64,000 bases of DNA from Caryophanales bacterium UBA5364 (GTDB lineage Bacteria; Bacillota_I; Bacilli_A; RF39; UBA660). Position numbers and translations under genes: made by a program. Positions 46,735 to 56,451 of the stretch are shown here, piece after piece. The stretch covers positions 3,534 through 67,533 of the forward strand of contig DHPM01000007.1 in the NCBI GenBank assembly GCA_002410935.1. Reading direction: 5' to 3'. Every line of letters starts with the position of its first letter. Position 1 is the stretch's first letter. Under the pieces are notes generated by a model. That model saw only the letters and a list, made by a program, of their open reading frames with translations, searched no databases and had not been told where the DNA came from.

Positions 46735-46748
46735 AGGAGGTGAAACAA

Positions 46749-46964
46749 ATGAATAATAACCAATCAAAAAATAAATTAGTAGTACCTGGCGCAAAGCAAG
46801 CAATTGATAAAATGAAATGGGAAATTGCTAGTGAATTAGGTGTTAATATGGGTCCTGATGCTACCTCTAGAGCAAATGGTTCAGTAGGGGGAGAAATTAC
46901 TAAACGTTTAGTTCAAATGGGACAACAACAACTAGGAAGTACTGCTAACTTTCAATCAAAATAA
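46749..46964 (+). CDS. Alpha/beta-type small acid-soluble spore protein
   Basis: A 71-residue protein with the SASP pattern: [44 protein letters not shown] and VQMGQQQL. The GPR protease site region (EIASELGV) and the second conserved block ([12 protein letters not shown]) are both clear. Such proteins coat and protect DNA in the spore core, so the organism or its close ancestor makes spores. ATG 46749 follows AGGAGGTG; an in-frame GTG at 46740 is inside the ribosome site. Confidence 0.92.
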   Translation: MNNNQSKNKLVVPGAKQAIDKMKWEIASELGVNMGPDATSRANGSVGGEITKRLVQMGQQQLGSTANFQSK

Positions 46965-46971
46965 ATAAAAT

Positions 46972-46997
46972 GGACAGATATTACTCTGTCTTTTTTT
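46972..46997. terminator. Terminator between the SASP gene and clpP
   Basis: GACAGA (46973-46978) pairs with TCTGTC (46985-46990), followed by Ts on the plus strand. It reaches the end of the convergent clpP gene. Confidence 0.75.
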
Positions 46998-47562
46998 ATA
47001 GTATTTTATCGACAATACCATACTCTAATGCTTCTTCAGCACTTAGAAAATAATCGCGTTCAGTATCCTGTTCAACCACTTTCAATTCTTTGCCAGTATT
47101 TTTAGATAATAATAAATTTAATTTTTCTTTTAATTTTAAAATCCTTTCAGCAGCAATCTTTATTTCTGTTGCTTGACCTTGAACACCACCTAATGGTTGA
47201 TGAATCATGATTTCGCTATTAGGTAAACAAAATCTTTTACCCTTTGTTCCACTAGATAATAAAAAGGCTGCCATACTAGCTGCTATACCAATACAAATGG
47301 TTGAAACATTACTTTTAATAAAATTCATAGTATCGTATACAGCCATACCAGAAGTTACACTTCCACCAGGAGAATTAATGTATAAACTAATATCATCATT
47401 ATTTAATGAGTCTAAATATAATAATTCAGCAACTATAATATTAGCATTAGCATCATCTATTTCCCCTGTTAAAATCACAATACGATCTTTTAATAATCTC
47501 GAATATAAATCATAAACCCTTTCATTATTGTTAGTTCTTTCTATTACTGTAGGAATTAACAT
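46996..47562 (-). CDS. clpP: ATP-dependent Clp protease proteolytic subunit
   Basis: A 188-residue serine protease that forms the barrel used by ClpX/ClpC. The catalytic triad is visible: Ser in [11 protein letters not shown], His in MIHQPLGG and Asp in [11 protein letters not shown]. It also has [19 protein letters not shown]. The N-terminus ([20 protein letters not shown]) is the standard one with little or no propeptide. No CtsR operator was noticed. Confidence 0.95.
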   Translation of the reverse strand: MLIPTVIERTNNNERVYDLYSRLLKDRIVILTGEIDDANANIIVAELLYLDSLNNDDISLYINSPGGSVTSGMAVYDTMNFIKSNVSTICIGIAASMAAFLLSSGTKGKRFCLPNSEIMIHQPLGGVQGQATEIKIAAERILKLKEKLNLLLSKNTGKELKVVEQDTERDYFLSAEEALEYGIVDKIL

Positions 47563-47671
47563 TTTATCACCCCACTATTATAATAGGTCGTTAAAGTGTA
47601 AATATGTATCAAAAGGTGTGACAAAATAAATATTTTTTGATAAAATGATTATATAGAATAGAGGGAATAAA

Positions 47672-49336
47672 GTGGAGAAAACTGTTAAAATTAACTTTAG
47701 AGACCTTGTAACTAATGAATATCCTGTTGGTACAAGTCTTAAAGAAGTTAGTAAAGATTTTAAAAAATATTTTAATTACCCCATTTTAGCAGCTAAAATG
47801 GACAACAATCTATTTAGTTTAAGCCATACTATTCATAAAAAACATGATATTGATTTTTATGATCGTAGTAGCGAAGTTGGTAATAGTATTTATAATAGTA
47901 GTTTACAATTATTATTAGTTGTAGCAATTAAAAAAGTATTTGGTAGTAATGTTGATGTTATTGTTGAACACTCAATTGATAAAGGTGTTTATTGTGAATT
48001 ACTTAATATGACATTAGAAAAATCAGATATTAAAAAAATAGAAGATAAGATGCACGAATTAGTTCTTCAAAACTTAGTTTATCATAAGGTTAGTGTTTCT
48101 CGTATTGATGCTATTAAATATTTCAATAGTAGAAAACAATATGATAAAGTTAATGTTTTAAAATATATCAGTAATAGTTATGTTAATTTATATCGTTTAG
48201 ATGATATATATGATTATTTTTTTGGTGAACTAGCCAATAATACTGGTGATATTGATGATTTTAAATTGACATATATTAAAGGAAATGGTTTTGTATTATC
48301 TAGTCCAACTGTTTCCAATCCAGAATGTACTTTAGATTATGTTCATCATAAGTTAATGTTTGAAAGTTTCTTAGAGTACACTGAATGGGGAAGAAAAGTT
48401 GGAATTGCAACTGCTTCAGATTTAAATAGTATTGTATCAAATGGTAAATATGATGAGATTATAAGATTATCAGAGGTTTATTATGAAAATCAATTATCGC
48501 ATGTTAGTGATGTTATTTATAAAAATAAAAATGAAATTAAATTTATTTTAATTGCTGGACCATCATCTAGTGGTAAGACGACTACAGCTAAAAAGTTAGA
48601 AGTCTATTTAGCATCACGTGGTTTTACAACCCATAGCATTTCGATTGATGATTATTTTTTAGAAAGAGAACAAACCCCAAAAGATGCTAATGGTGAATAC
48701 GATTTTGAAGGTGTTGATGCAATTGATATTGAATTATTTAATCAACATTTAGCAAAATTATTAGATGGTGAAAGAGTTCTATTGCCACAATATAACTTTT
48801 TAACTGGTAGAAAAGAATATAAAAACAAATACATTCAAATAGGGGAAAAAGATGTTGTTGTAATTGAAGGATTACATGCCCTTAATGATAAATTAACAAT
48901 GTCAATTGAGAGAAAAAATAAATATAAGATTTATGTATGCCCTTTAACACAATTGAATATTGATCGTCATAATCGTGTTCATACAAGTGATACTAGACGT
49001 TTAAGAAGAATTGTTCGTGATAATAAATATCGTGGGTATTCAGCGGCCGCAACTTTAAAAATGTGGAAAAAAATACGAGAAGGAGAAGAAAAACATATCT
49101 TCCCTTTCCAAAATGACGCTGATATCGTAATAAATACAGCGATGTTATATGAAATAGGTGTTTTAAAAATTTATGCTGAACCATTGCTTTTCTCGGTACC
49201 TGAGGATGATGAATCATATCCAGAAGCAATTAGGTTAATTAATTTCTTAAGGAATTTTTTACCTATTCCAAGTGATAATATACCGAGAGAATCATTGTTA
49301 AGAGAGTTTATTGGTGGGGGTTGTTTTAATGATTAG
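47672..49336 (+). CDS. Uridine kinase-like nucleoside kinase with TGS/ThrRS-like N-terminus
   Basis: A 554-residue protein. The N-terminal ~60 residues look like a TGS domain, followed by a threonyl-tRNA-synthetase-editing-like segment (~60-220) and a P-loop kinase (~280-500) with [35 protein letters not shown] and [11 protein letters not shown]. This layout is common in Firmicutes and often named nucleoside kinase; the true substrate is not well settled. The start is GTG 47672 after AGAGGGA. Confidence 0.85.
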   Translation: MEKTVKINFRDLVTNEYPVGTSLKEVSKDFKKYFNYPILAAKMDNNLFSLSHTIHKKHDIDFYDRSSEVGNSIYNSSLQLLLVVAIKKVFGSNVDVIVEHSIDKGVYCELLNMTLEKSDIKKIEDKMHELVLQNLVYHKVSVSRIDAIKYFNSRKQYDKVNVLKYISNSYVNLYRLDDIYDYFFGELANNTGDIDDFKLTYIKGNGFVLSSPTVSNPECTLDYVHHKLMFESFLEYTEWGRKVGIATASDLNSIVSNGKYDEIIRLSEVYYENQLSHVSDVIYKNKNEIKFILIAGPSSSGKTTTAKKLEVYLASRGFTTHSISIDDYFLEREQTPKDANGEYDFEGVDAIDIELFNQHLAKLLDGERVLLPQYNFLTGRKEYKNKYIQIGEKDVVVIEGLHALNDKLTMSIERKNKYKIYVCPLTQLNIDRHNRVHTSDTRRLRRIVRDNKYRGYSAAATLKMWKKIREGEEKHIFPFQNDADIVINTAMLYEIGVLKIYAEPLLFSVPEDDESYPEAIRLINFLRNFLPIPSDNIPRESLLREFIGGGCFND

Positions 49337-49350
49337 AAAGGAAGATGAAA

Positions 49351-50364
49351 GTGATTAAAGTAGCAATTAATGGTTTTGGAAGAATTGGAAGATTAGTATT
49401 TAGAATAATGGAGGAAGATCCTACATTTGAAGTAGTTGCAATCAATGACTTAACAGATGCAGAGCAATTAGCTCATTTATTAAAATATGATACTAATCAT
49501 CGTCAATATCGTACTGATGAAATTAGTTTTAACGAAGGAGAAATTATTGTTGGAGATCATAAGATAAAGGTATTTGCTGAAAAAGATCCTAATAATTTAC
49601 CTTGGGGTGAACTAGGTGTTGACGAAGTATTTGAATGTACTGGTAGGTTTACTAAGAAGGAAGAAGCATTAGCTCATATTAATGCTGGAGCTAAAAAGGT
49701 TATTATCTCAGCGCCTGCTAAGGGAGATGTAGAAACAATTGTCTATAATGTTAATGAAAATATTTTAGATGGTAGTGAAGAAGTAATTAGTGCTGCAAGT
49801 TGTACAACAAATTGTCTAGCACCAGTTGTAAATGTATTACATAATGAATTTGGAATAGTTAAAGGTTATATGACTACAGTTCATTCATATACTAACGATC
49901 AAGTAATTTTAGATGTTGCTCACCCTAAAGGTATTAAAGCTCGTCGTGGACGTGCTGGAGCTGCTAATATTATCCCATCATCTACAGGTGCAGCTAGTGC
50001 AATTGGACTAGTTATACCAGAATTAAAAGGTAAATTAGATGGTAGTGCTTTAAGAGTCCCAACAACAACTGGTTCAGTTATTGATTTAACTTTAGAATTA
50101 GCTAAGAATACTACAGTAGAAGAAATAAATGATGCATTTAAAAATAATGCTAACGAAACTTTAGGCTTTACAACTGATCCTATTGTATCAAGTGATATTA
50201 TTGGTTCTAATTTAGGGGCTTTAGTTGATGGATTATTAACTAGTGTTCTTGAAGTAGATGGTAAGCAATTAGTTAAGGTAGTTGCTTGGTACGATAATGA
50301 AATGGGATATAGTACTCAAATGGTTCGAACAGCTAAATATTTAGGTGAACAAATGAGAAAGTAA
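49351..50364 (+). CDS. gapA: Glyceraldehyde-3-phosphate dehydrogenase
   Basis: A 337-residue NAD-dependent glycolytic enzyme. NAD site [16 protein letters not shown], catalytic Cys in [10 protein letters not shown], and [13 protein letters not shown] near the end. I favour GTG 49351 because AAAGGA is 8 bases upstream; the in-frame ATG at 49345 is only 2 bases from it. First of a run of glycolysis genes (pgk, tpiA, gpmI) separated by other genes. Closed by its own terminator. Confidence 0.95.
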   Translation: MIKVAINGFGRIGRLVFRIMEEDPTFEVVAINDLTDAEQLAHLLKYDTNHRQYRTDEISFNEGEIIVGDHKIKVFAEKDPNNLPWGELGVDEVFECTGRFTKKEEALAHINAGAKKVIISAPAKGDVETIVYNVNENILDGSEEVISAASCTTNCLAPVVNVLHNEFGIVKGYMTTVHSYTNDQVILDVAHPKGIKARRGRAGAANIIPSSTGAASAIGLVIPELKGKLDGSALRVPTTTGSVIDLTLELAKNTTVEEINDAFKNNANETLGFTTDPIVSSDIIGSNLGALVDGLLTSVLEVDGKQLVKVVAWYDNEMGYSTQMVRTAKYLGEQMRK

Positions 50365-50382
50365 GTTAAACTTACTTTTTTT
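50358..50382 (+). terminator. Terminator of gapA
   Basis: AAAGTAAG (50358-50365), loop, CTTACTTT (50371-50378), then Ts; the stop codon is inside the stem. Confidence 0.85.
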
Positions 50383-50433
50383 ATGCAATAATCTAAAAAT
50401 GTGATAAAATATTAGTAATGAATAGGTGATTTA

Positions 50434-51411
50434 ATGAAAAAAAATAATGGGTTTACCTTAATTGAATTAATAGGTGTTATTGTTCTTATTGTTATAATTT
50501 TATCAATAGCTGTTCCTTCAGTGGTTGAAATACTTAAAAATGCTAATGATTCTAAAGGAAAAGAATTAGCTAATATGATTGAATTAGCAGCTGAAACTTA
50601 TGTTGAACAAAACAGGGATTTATTTTCTAATTTAACAGAGGTTGGAAGTAAGGAATTTATTAAGGTTAGGACCTTAATTGAAAATGATTATATAGAGAAT
50701 GAAATAAAAGGTGTCGATGATGAGGATATTAGTAATTATACGGTTATTGCAACCGTTGGAAATGATAATATTATAAAGTATACTTATACTAATCGTAATA
50801 GTGATACAACCGCATATATTAGTGATGGCTTATTACTACATTATGATGCCTACAACAAACCGGTTGATAATACATGGCATGATTTAAGTGGATATAATAA
50901 CGATGCCACTTTAGTAGGATTTGAAAAGGTAACTAGTAATGGTTTAACCTTTGATGGTGTTGATGATACAGTTAATGCTAGTTTTACTTTTCCTAATGAT
51001 GCTTCAACTATTCAATTTGTTTTTGAATCTGAAGTTTTTCGTTATACTGAATTTAAGTTTGGGCCCATTTCATTTAAATGGAGAATTGTTAATAATATTC
51101 CATATGTTAATTTTTGGGATACTACTAGCTTTTATAATTCAACCCCATTTGATGAAATATTACCAATTAATACACCGATGCTTATTACAATTACCTTTGA
51201 TGGGAACAACAGAAGTTTATATGTTAATTCAAAATTAATGAAATCAGTAACTAAATCATTAACTTTAAAGGTAGATAATGGTATAATTTTAGGTGGTGGA
51301 ACTGAAAAATTAACTGGTAAAATGTATGGTCTACGAATATATGATAAAGTTTTAACGGATAGTGAAATGGAAAAAAACTATGAAATAGATAAAGATCGTT
51401 TTAATATATAG
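50434..51411 (+). CDS. Prepilin-like surface protein with LamG-type domain
   Basis: A 325-residue protein. It starts MKKNNGFTLIELIGVIVLIV, a class III prepilin signal with Gly-Phe cleavage site and Glu5. After a short pilin-like stalk (~residues 30-120) comes a concanavalin/LamG-like domain (~125-325): LLLHYDAYNKPVDNTWHDLS, GYNNDATLVG, GLTFDGVDDTV and a final LRIYDKVLTDSEM. LamG modules bind sugars or proteins. It lies between gapA and pgk, 8 bases before pgk, and is probably co-transcribed with it. One of three prepilin-like genes in the window. Confidence 0.78.
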   Translation: MKKNNGFTLIELIGVIVLIVIILSIAVPSVVEILKNANDSKGKELANMIELAAETYVEQNRDLFSNLTEVGSKEFIKVRTLIENDYIENEIKGVDDEDISNYTVIATVGNDNIIKYTYTNRNSDTTAYISDGLLLHYDAYNKPVDNTWHDLSGYNNDATLVGFEKVTSNGLTFDGVDDTVNASFTFPNDASTIQFVFESEVFRYTEFKFGPISFKWRIVNNIPYVNFWDTTSFYNSTPFDEILPINTPMLITITFDGNNRSLYVNSKLMKSVTKSLTLKVDNGIILGGGTEKLTGKMYGLRIYDKVLTDSEMEKNYEIDKDRFNI

Positions 51412-51419
51412 GAGGATAT

Positions 51420-52604
51420 ATGAAAAAAACAATAAGAGATTTCGATTTAAACGGTAAAAAAGTAATAATTAGAGTTGATTTTAATGTTCCTATTAAAGAT
51501 GGAGTAATAACTGATGATAATAGGATTAAAGAAAGTTTAAAAACAATTCAATACGCTATTGATAATTCAGCTAAAGTTATTTTAATGTCTCATTTAGGTC
51601 GTATTAAAGAAGAAGGTGATAAAGTTAAAAATACTTTAGAACCAGTTAGTGCAAGATTAAGTGAACTTTTAAATAAAAATATTACTTTTATTTCTAATAC
51701 AAGGGGCAAAGAATTAGAAGAAGCTATTAATCACCTTCAAGACGGGGATATATTATTAATGGAAAATACTCGTTATGAAGATTTAGATGGTAAAAAAGAA
51801 AGTGGTAATGATCCAAAATTAGCTAAATATTGGGCTAGTTTAGGTGATATTTATATTAATGATGCATTTGGCACAAGTCATCGTAGTCATGCCTCTAATG
51901 TAGGTATTGCCTCTATTTTACCTAATGGAGTTGGGTTCTTAATTGAAAAGGAACTAACTATATTAGAGCCGGCTATCAATAATCCAAGGCACCCATTTAC
52001 AGTCATCTTAGGTGGTGCTAAAGTAAGTGATAAAATAGGTGTTATCGAAAACTTAGTTAAGATTGCTGACTATATTTTAATAGGTGGAGGAATGGCCTTT
52101 ACTTTCTTAAAAGCTAAGGATATCGAAGTGGGCAAATCGTTAGTTGATTTAGATAATATTGATTTTTGTAAAGAAATGTTAGAAAAATACCCAGATAAAA
52201 TCATTTTACCGATTGATGTTATTGCTGGTAATGAACTATCAGATAAGAGTATTAGTCATGAAGTCTTTATTACTGATTTAAAAAGTGATGAAATGGGCTT
52301 AGATATTGGAACCCAAACAATAAAAGTGTTTAAGCAATATCTAATAGATAGTCAAACAATTATATGGAATGGACCAGTAGGTGCATTTGAATATCAAAAT
52401 TATGCTGAAGGTACAAAAAAAATATGTGAAATTTTATCCAATCTTGATGCTACTACTATTTTAGGTGGTGGAGATACCGCATCAGCGGCTATTAACTTTG
52501 GTTATAAGGATTCATTTACCCATATATCAACAGGTGGCGGCGCATCATTAGAACTTCTAGAAGGAAAAGTTCTTAGTGGAATTGATGTTATAAATAATAA
52601 GTAA
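51420..52604 (+). CDS. pgk: Phosphoglycerate kinase
   Basis: A 394-residue glycolytic enzyme that makes ATP from 1,3-bisphosphoglycerate. N-domain VIIRVDFNVPIKDGVITDD, SHLGRIKEEGDK, ENTRYEDLDGKKES; nucleotide site ILGGAKVSDKIGV; C-terminal ILGGGDTASAA and STGGGASLELLEG. ATG 51420 follows AGGAGG. Length is standard. Confidence 0.96.
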   Translation: MKKTIRDFDLNGKKVIIRVDFNVPIKDGVITDDNRIKESLKTIQYAIDNSAKVILMSHLGRIKEEGDKVKNTLEPVSARLSELLNKNITFISNTRGKELEEAINHLQDGDILLMENTRYEDLDGKKESGNDPKLAKYWASLGDIYINDAFGTSHRSHASNVGIASILPNGVGFLIEKELTILEPAINNPRHPFTVILGGAKVSDKIGVIENLVKIADYILIGGGMAFTFLKAKDIEVGKSLVDLDNIDFCKEMLEKYPDKIILPIDVIAGNELSDKSISHEVFITDLKSDEMGLDIGTQTIKVFKQYLIDSQTIIWNGPVGAFEYQNYAEGTKKICEILSNLDATTILGGGDTASAAINFGYKDSFTHISTGGGASLELLEGKVLSGIDVINNK

Positions 52605-52620
52605 GAAAAGGGAGAAAGAT

Positions 52621-53853
52621 ATGCGTATAGGAATGTTTACTGATATTTATTATCCTTATTTAAGCGGAGTTGTAATTAGTGTTGATTCACTACGAAGAAC
52701 TTTAGAAAAAGAAGGACATGAAGTATATATTATTACTAGTAATTTAGAAAATCAAAAGTTTTTGTATGACAAAAAAAATCGTATTATTAGAATTCCCGGA
52801 ATTGGTACACCAATCCCAGGTACCAAATTAGTTTATCCTTATTCAATAAGGACAGCTAGAATTATGAAAAAATGGAAATTAGATGTAATTCATTCTCATA
52901 CTGAATTTGGGGTAGGGACATTCGCTAGAATCGTTGGTAAGCAATTAAATATACCAATTGTTCATACTTATCATACAATGTATGAGGATTGTGTATACTT
53001 TGTAACTAAAGGTTATTTTGATAACGTTAGTAAGAAAATAGTTGAATATTTAACTAAGTTTTATTGTGATAAAACAGTATCTGAATTAATTGTACCAACC
53101 GATAAAGCAAAAGAAAAATTTATTAAGCAATATAAAGTTGATCGTAATATCCACATTGTACCTAATATTATTGAGATTGATAAATACTATAAAGAAAATG
53201 TTTTGCCAGATGTGTTAGAAGGTTACAAAAAGCAATTTGGTATTAAAGAAACTGACTTTTGTATTATGTATTTAGGTAGAGTATCAGAAGAAAAGAATAT
53301 TATGTTTTTAATGAATGCTATGCCTAAATTAGTTAAATATAATAAAAATATTAAATTAGTCATTTGTGGCTCTGGTAATGCTTTAGATGGTTTGAAGAAT
53401 GCTGCTAAGAAAAAGAAAGTAAACAATAATGTTATTTTTACTGATTTATATCCATTTGAAGAATCACCATACTATTATCAATTAGGACAAGTATTTGTAA
53501 TGGCTTCTAAAAGTGAAACACAAGGGATGACTGTTATTGAGGCGCTATCTTCATCTAAACCTGTTATTTGTATTGAAGATGATAGTTATAGGAATACAGT
53601 TATTCATGGATATAATGGTTATTTTTTCAAAAATGAGAAAGAATATATAGAATATGTAAAAGAGTTAATGGATAATCCAGATAAATTAGAAGAATTCAGT
53701 AATAATGCCCATGAAAGTATTCAAAAGTATTCACCACAAGTGTTTGCTAATAACATTTTAAATGTTTATAAGATAGCAATTGAAAAAAATAAAATGACTT
53801 TTATGTCAAAATTAAAAAAATATTGGGGAGGTGTTTTTAGTGGAAAGAAATAA
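52621..53853 (+). CDS. GT4 glycosyltransferase, probable diacylglycerol glucosyltransferase
   Basis: A 410-residue GT-B enzyme. The start MRIGMFTDIYYPYLSGVVIS, the acceptor region HTYHTMYEDCVYFVTKGYFD and EX7E motif ETQGMTVIE (retaining GT4) strongly resemble the alpha-monoglucosyldiacylglycerol synthases of Acholeplasma and streptococci. These membrane-surface enzymes add glucose from UDP-glucose to diacylglycerol and make membrane or teichoic-acid anchor lipid. The C-terminal amphipathic basic segment fits membrane binding. It sits between pgk and tpiA, overlapping the latter by 14 bases. Confidence 0.78.
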   Translation: MRIGMFTDIYYPYLSGVVISVDSLRRTLEKEGHEVYIITSNLENQKFLYDKKNRIIRIPGIGTPIPGTKLVYPYSIRTARIMKKWKLDVIHSHTEFGVGTFARIVGKQLNIPIVHTYHTMYEDCVYFVTKGYFDNVSKKIVEYLTKFYCDKTVSELIVPTDKAKEKFIKQYKVDRNIHIVPNIIEIDKYYKENVLPDVLEGYKKQFGIKETDFCIMYLGRVSEEKNIMFLMNAMPKLVKYNKNIKLVICGSGNALDGLKNAAKKKKVNNNVIFTDLYPFEESPYYYQLGQVFVMASKSETQGMTVIEALSSSKPVICIEDDSYRNTVIHGYNGYFFKNEKEYIEYVKELMDNPDKLEEFSNNAHESIQKYSPQVFANNILNVYKIAIEKNKMTFMSKLKKYWGGVFSGKK

Positions 53854-54571
53854 AGTAGTTGTTGCTAATTTAAAAATGAATTTAGTATATGATGAGATAA
53901 AAGCATATATTGAACAAGCAAAAAAGGAAATATCTAATAATCAAGTTATTATTTGTCCAACAAGTATTTATCTACCGTATTTTTTACAAGGAAACTATGA
54001 TTTAGGTGTTCAAAATACCTCTGAAAAAAGTGAAGGAGCTTATACTGGTGAGTTAAGTCCTAAACAAGCCTATAGTATGGGAGCTAAGTACACTATTTTA
54101 GGGCACAGTGAACGAAGAACTATATTTAAAGAAGATGATCTTCTTATTAATAAAAAGATTATTGAAGCAATAAAAAACAATCTTAATGTAATTTTATGTA
54201 TAGGTGAGACTCAAGAAGAAAGAGCACTTCGAAAAACAGAACAAGTTATAAAAAGACAATTAATTAATTGCCTTCGAGATTTAGAACATGATATGTTTGA
54301 TAATATTATAATTGCTTATGAACCAATTTGGGCAATAGGTACTAATATAACACCAACAGTAGAGGATATTCTAGGTATTGCTGACTACATTAAAAATGCA
54401 GTTAATAGTTTATATAATTATGAAAATGTTCGAGTTTTATACGGTGGAAGTGTTAATGAAAAAAATATAAAGGATTTGAATAAGATAGATAAAATCGATG
54501 GCTTTTTAGTTGGTAGCGCATCACTAGATTTCAACAAATTTGCTAAAATAATTAATGTTGTCATTGATTGA
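53840..54571 (+). CDS. tpiA: Triose-phosphate isomerase
   Basis: A 243-residue TIM-barrel enzyme. Active-site motifs are VVANLKMN (Lys), YTILGHSERR (His), AYEPIWAIGT (Glu) and LYGGSVNEKN. GTG 53840 is chosen since GGGGAGG lies 8 bases upstream; an in-frame GTG at 53831 is too close to it. The overlap with the GT4 gene suggests coupled translation. Confidence 0.94.
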   Translation: MERNKVVVANLKMNLVYDEIKAYIEQAKKEISNNQVIICPTSIYLPYFLQGNYDLGVQNTSEKSEGAYTGELSPKQAYSMGAKYTILGHSERRTIFKEDDLLINKKIIEAIKNNLNVILCIGETQEERALRKTEQVIKRQLINCLRDLEHDMFDNIIIAYEPIWAIGTNITPTVEDILGIADYIKNAVNSLYNYENVRVLYGGSVNEKNIKDLNKIDKIDGFLVGSASLDFNKFAKIINVVID

Positions 54572-54589
54572 CGACATTTTTTTTGACTT

Positions 54590-54606
54590 TTCGACAAAAT
54601 TCGACA
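54590..54606. promoter_or_regulatory. Tandem 0A boxes upstream of spo0A
   Basis: TTCGACA occurs at 54590-54596 and again at 54600-54606, exactly 10 bases apart (one helix turn). This is the complement of the Spo0A box TGTCGAA. They lie 80-97 bases before ATG 54687 and upstream of a TATAAT at ~54650, fitting direct autoregulation of spo0A. Confidence 0.78.
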
Positions 54607-54686
54607 AAACTAGATAAACTTTACTCTAGAAACGTTGGGGTAAAAAAGGTATAATGTAGTTGTTTATCAAATAGAGGGAGAAATAT

Positions 54687-55451
54687 ATGGAAAAAATTCG
54701 GGTTTTAATGGTCGATGATAATACTAGTTTAGTGGGAATGGTTAAGGAATATTTTAAAAATCATGAAAATATTGAATTAGTATTGACCGCAAGTGATGGG
54801 GTAGAGGGGATTGCTGTAATTGAAAAGGAAGTAAATAATTATGATATAATTATTTTAGATTTAATTATGCCTAATAAAGATGGCATTTATGTCTTAGAAG
54901 AAATGAAAAAACGTAATATTAGAAAACGTGTTATTGTTTCAACAAGTTATAATGCAGCAGAAGTAATTAGAGAAGTTGCAGAATATGGTGTTAATTATTA
55001 TATTCTAAAACCATTTGATCTTCATGATTTAGAAAAGAGGATTTTAGAGTCATTTAAGGTTACAGATAATAAGAGCATTGATATTCACCATAATAACTTA
55101 CAAATATCAATTACCAAAATACTTCATGAATTAGGAATACCTTCACACATTAAAGGATATCAATATATCCGAGACGGGATTGAAATTATCTATCGTAAAC
55201 CTGAAACAATTGGTGGTATTACTAAGGAATTATATCCAGAATTAGCTAGTAAATATAGTACAACTGTATCGAGAGTAGAAAGAGCAATTAGACATGCTAT
55301 AGAAGTTAGCTGGAATCGTGGGAACTGGGCATTAATGGAAGAAATATTTGGTCATAGTGTTGATATTGATAAAGCAAAACCAACTAATTCTGAATTTATT
55401 GTAACGATTGCTGATAAGTTAAAATTAGAATTTAATAGAATAGGCGGATAG
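54687..55451 (+). CDS. spo0A: Sporulation master regulator Spo0A
   Basis: A 254-residue response regulator. Receiver domain (~1-120) with MVDDNTSLV, phospho-acceptor Asp in [13 protein letters not shown], the Thr/Ser switch in VIVSTSYN and Lys in YYILKPFD. The effector domain (~140-250) has the Spo0A signature [46 protein letters not shown] and [13 protein letters not shown], including the DNA-recognition helix. It binds TGTCGAA boxes, two of which precede the gene. Shows that the lineage keeps at least the trigger of sporulation. Confidence 0.96.
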   Translation: MEKIRVLMVDDNTSLVGMVKEYFKNHENIELVLTASDGVEGIAVIEKEVNNYDIIILDLIMPNKDGIYVLEEMKKRNIRKRVIVSTSYNAAEVIREVAEYGVNYYILKPFDLHDLEKRILESFKVTDNKSIDIHHNNLQISITKILHELGIPSHIKGYQYIRDGIEIIYRKPETIGGITKELYPELASKYSTTVSRVERAIRHAIEVSWNRGNWALMEEIFGHSVDIDKAKPTNSEFIVTIADKLKLEFNRIGG

Positions 55452-55461
55452 CCTTTTTTTA
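55442..55461 (+). terminator. Weak terminator after spo0A
   Basis: AGGC and GCCT around the stop codon form a 4-bp stem followed by seven Ts. Confidence 0.45.
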
Positions 55462-55489
55462 TTGACAAAAATATTTATCGAGGTATAAT
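55462..55489 (+). promoter_or_regulatory. SigA promoter of the lipid kinase gene
   Basis: TTGACA (55462-55467), 16-base spacer, TATAAT (55484-55489), 20 bases before ATG 55509. Confidence 0.85.
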
Positions 55490-55508
55490 AACGTTGTATG
55501 GGGGATTT

Positions 55509-56387
55509 ATGAAAAGAGTATTTATTATTAACCCTATTGCGGGTAATGGATGTACCTTAAAAATAGGAAAGATCATTGAAAGTATTTGTAATGAACAGCA
55601 AATTGATTATCAAATTCATTATACTAATAAACCAAAAGAGGCAACAGAACTTACTAAATTACATAGTTATAATTTAGAACCAACTGTTATTTATAGTGTT
55701 GGCGGTGATGGGACACTATCTGAAGTTGTAAATGGTATTATTGGTAGTAAAGCTATGCTTGGTATTATCCCAGCTGGTAGTGGTAACGATTTTGTAAGAA
55801 CTTTGCCAACCATCAACGAAAGTATTTCAAAAATAGATATTGGACAAGTGAATGAACATTACTTTATTAACATTGCATCAATTGGTATTGATGCAGAAAT
55901 AGCTTATAATGCTGGGAAAATGAAGAACATGAAAATACCTAAGTCATGGATATACAATGCAAGTATTTTATATACCCTTGGTCAATATAAAAATAAAATT
56001 ATTGACTATAATATTAATGATGAACAAGCAACCAAAAAAATTACGTTACTAGCTATATGTAATGGTAGATATTATGGTGGTGGTTTTTGTATGGCACCTA
56101 ACGCTTTAATTGATGATGGAGCTTTTGATGTATATTTAGTAGATGCTATGCCTAAAATAAAAATCCCCGGCGCCTTATTAAAATTAAAGAAACAACTTCA
56201 TGAACAATTATCAGTTATTCATAAATACAATAGTAATCATCTTTCAATCGATTCAGATGAAAAACTAGTTTGTAATGTTGATGGTGAAATTATTTATGAT
56301 AATCATCTTGATTTTAAACTATTAGAAAAAGAAATAACACTTTATAATCATGATGACTTAAAAATAAAACAATTAATTCGAAAGTGA
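55509..56387 (+). CDS. Diacylglycerol kinase family lipid kinase
   Basis: A 292-residue soluble kinase of the DgkB/YegS/BmrU group. It has FIINPIAGNGCTLK, the ATP motif YSVGGDGTLSEVVNGI and PAGSGNDFVRTLP, then ICNGRYYGGGFCMAPNA and DDGAFDVYLVDAM. DgkB recycles diacylglycerol to phosphatidate. ATG 55509 follows GGGG; a longer in-frame start at 55494 has no ribosome site. Together with Tam41-like and GT4 genes it gives three lipid-head enzymes in the window. Confidence 0.87.
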   Translation: MKRVFIINPIAGNGCTLKIGKIIESICNEQQIDYQIHYTNKPKEATELTKLHSYNLEPTVIYSVGGDGTLSEVVNGIIGSKAMLGIIPAGSGNDFVRTLPTINESISKIDIGQVNEHYFINIASIGIDAEIAYNAGKMKNMKIPKSWIYNASILYTLGQYKNKIIDYNINDEQATKKITLLAICNGRYYGGGFCMAPNALIDDGAFDVYLVDAMPKIKIPGALLKLKKQLHEQLSVIHKYNSNHLSIDSDEKLVCNVDGEIIYDNHLDFKLLEKEITLYNHDDLKIKQLIRK

Positions 56388-56403
56388 TATTATCACTTTT
56401 TTT
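56381..56403 (+). terminator. Terminator of the lipid kinase gene
   Basis: AAAGTGATA (56381-56389) and TATCACTTT (56391-56399) with a one-base centre, then Ts. Confidence 0.82.
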
Positions 56404-56451
56404 GTTGAATAAATGATAATATATGGTAAAATTAAAGATGGAGATGATATG

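Noticed and set aside
54571-54577. ACGACA near the tpiA stop as a third 0A box
   Set aside because: Does not keep the TTCGACA pattern and is out of phase with the other two.
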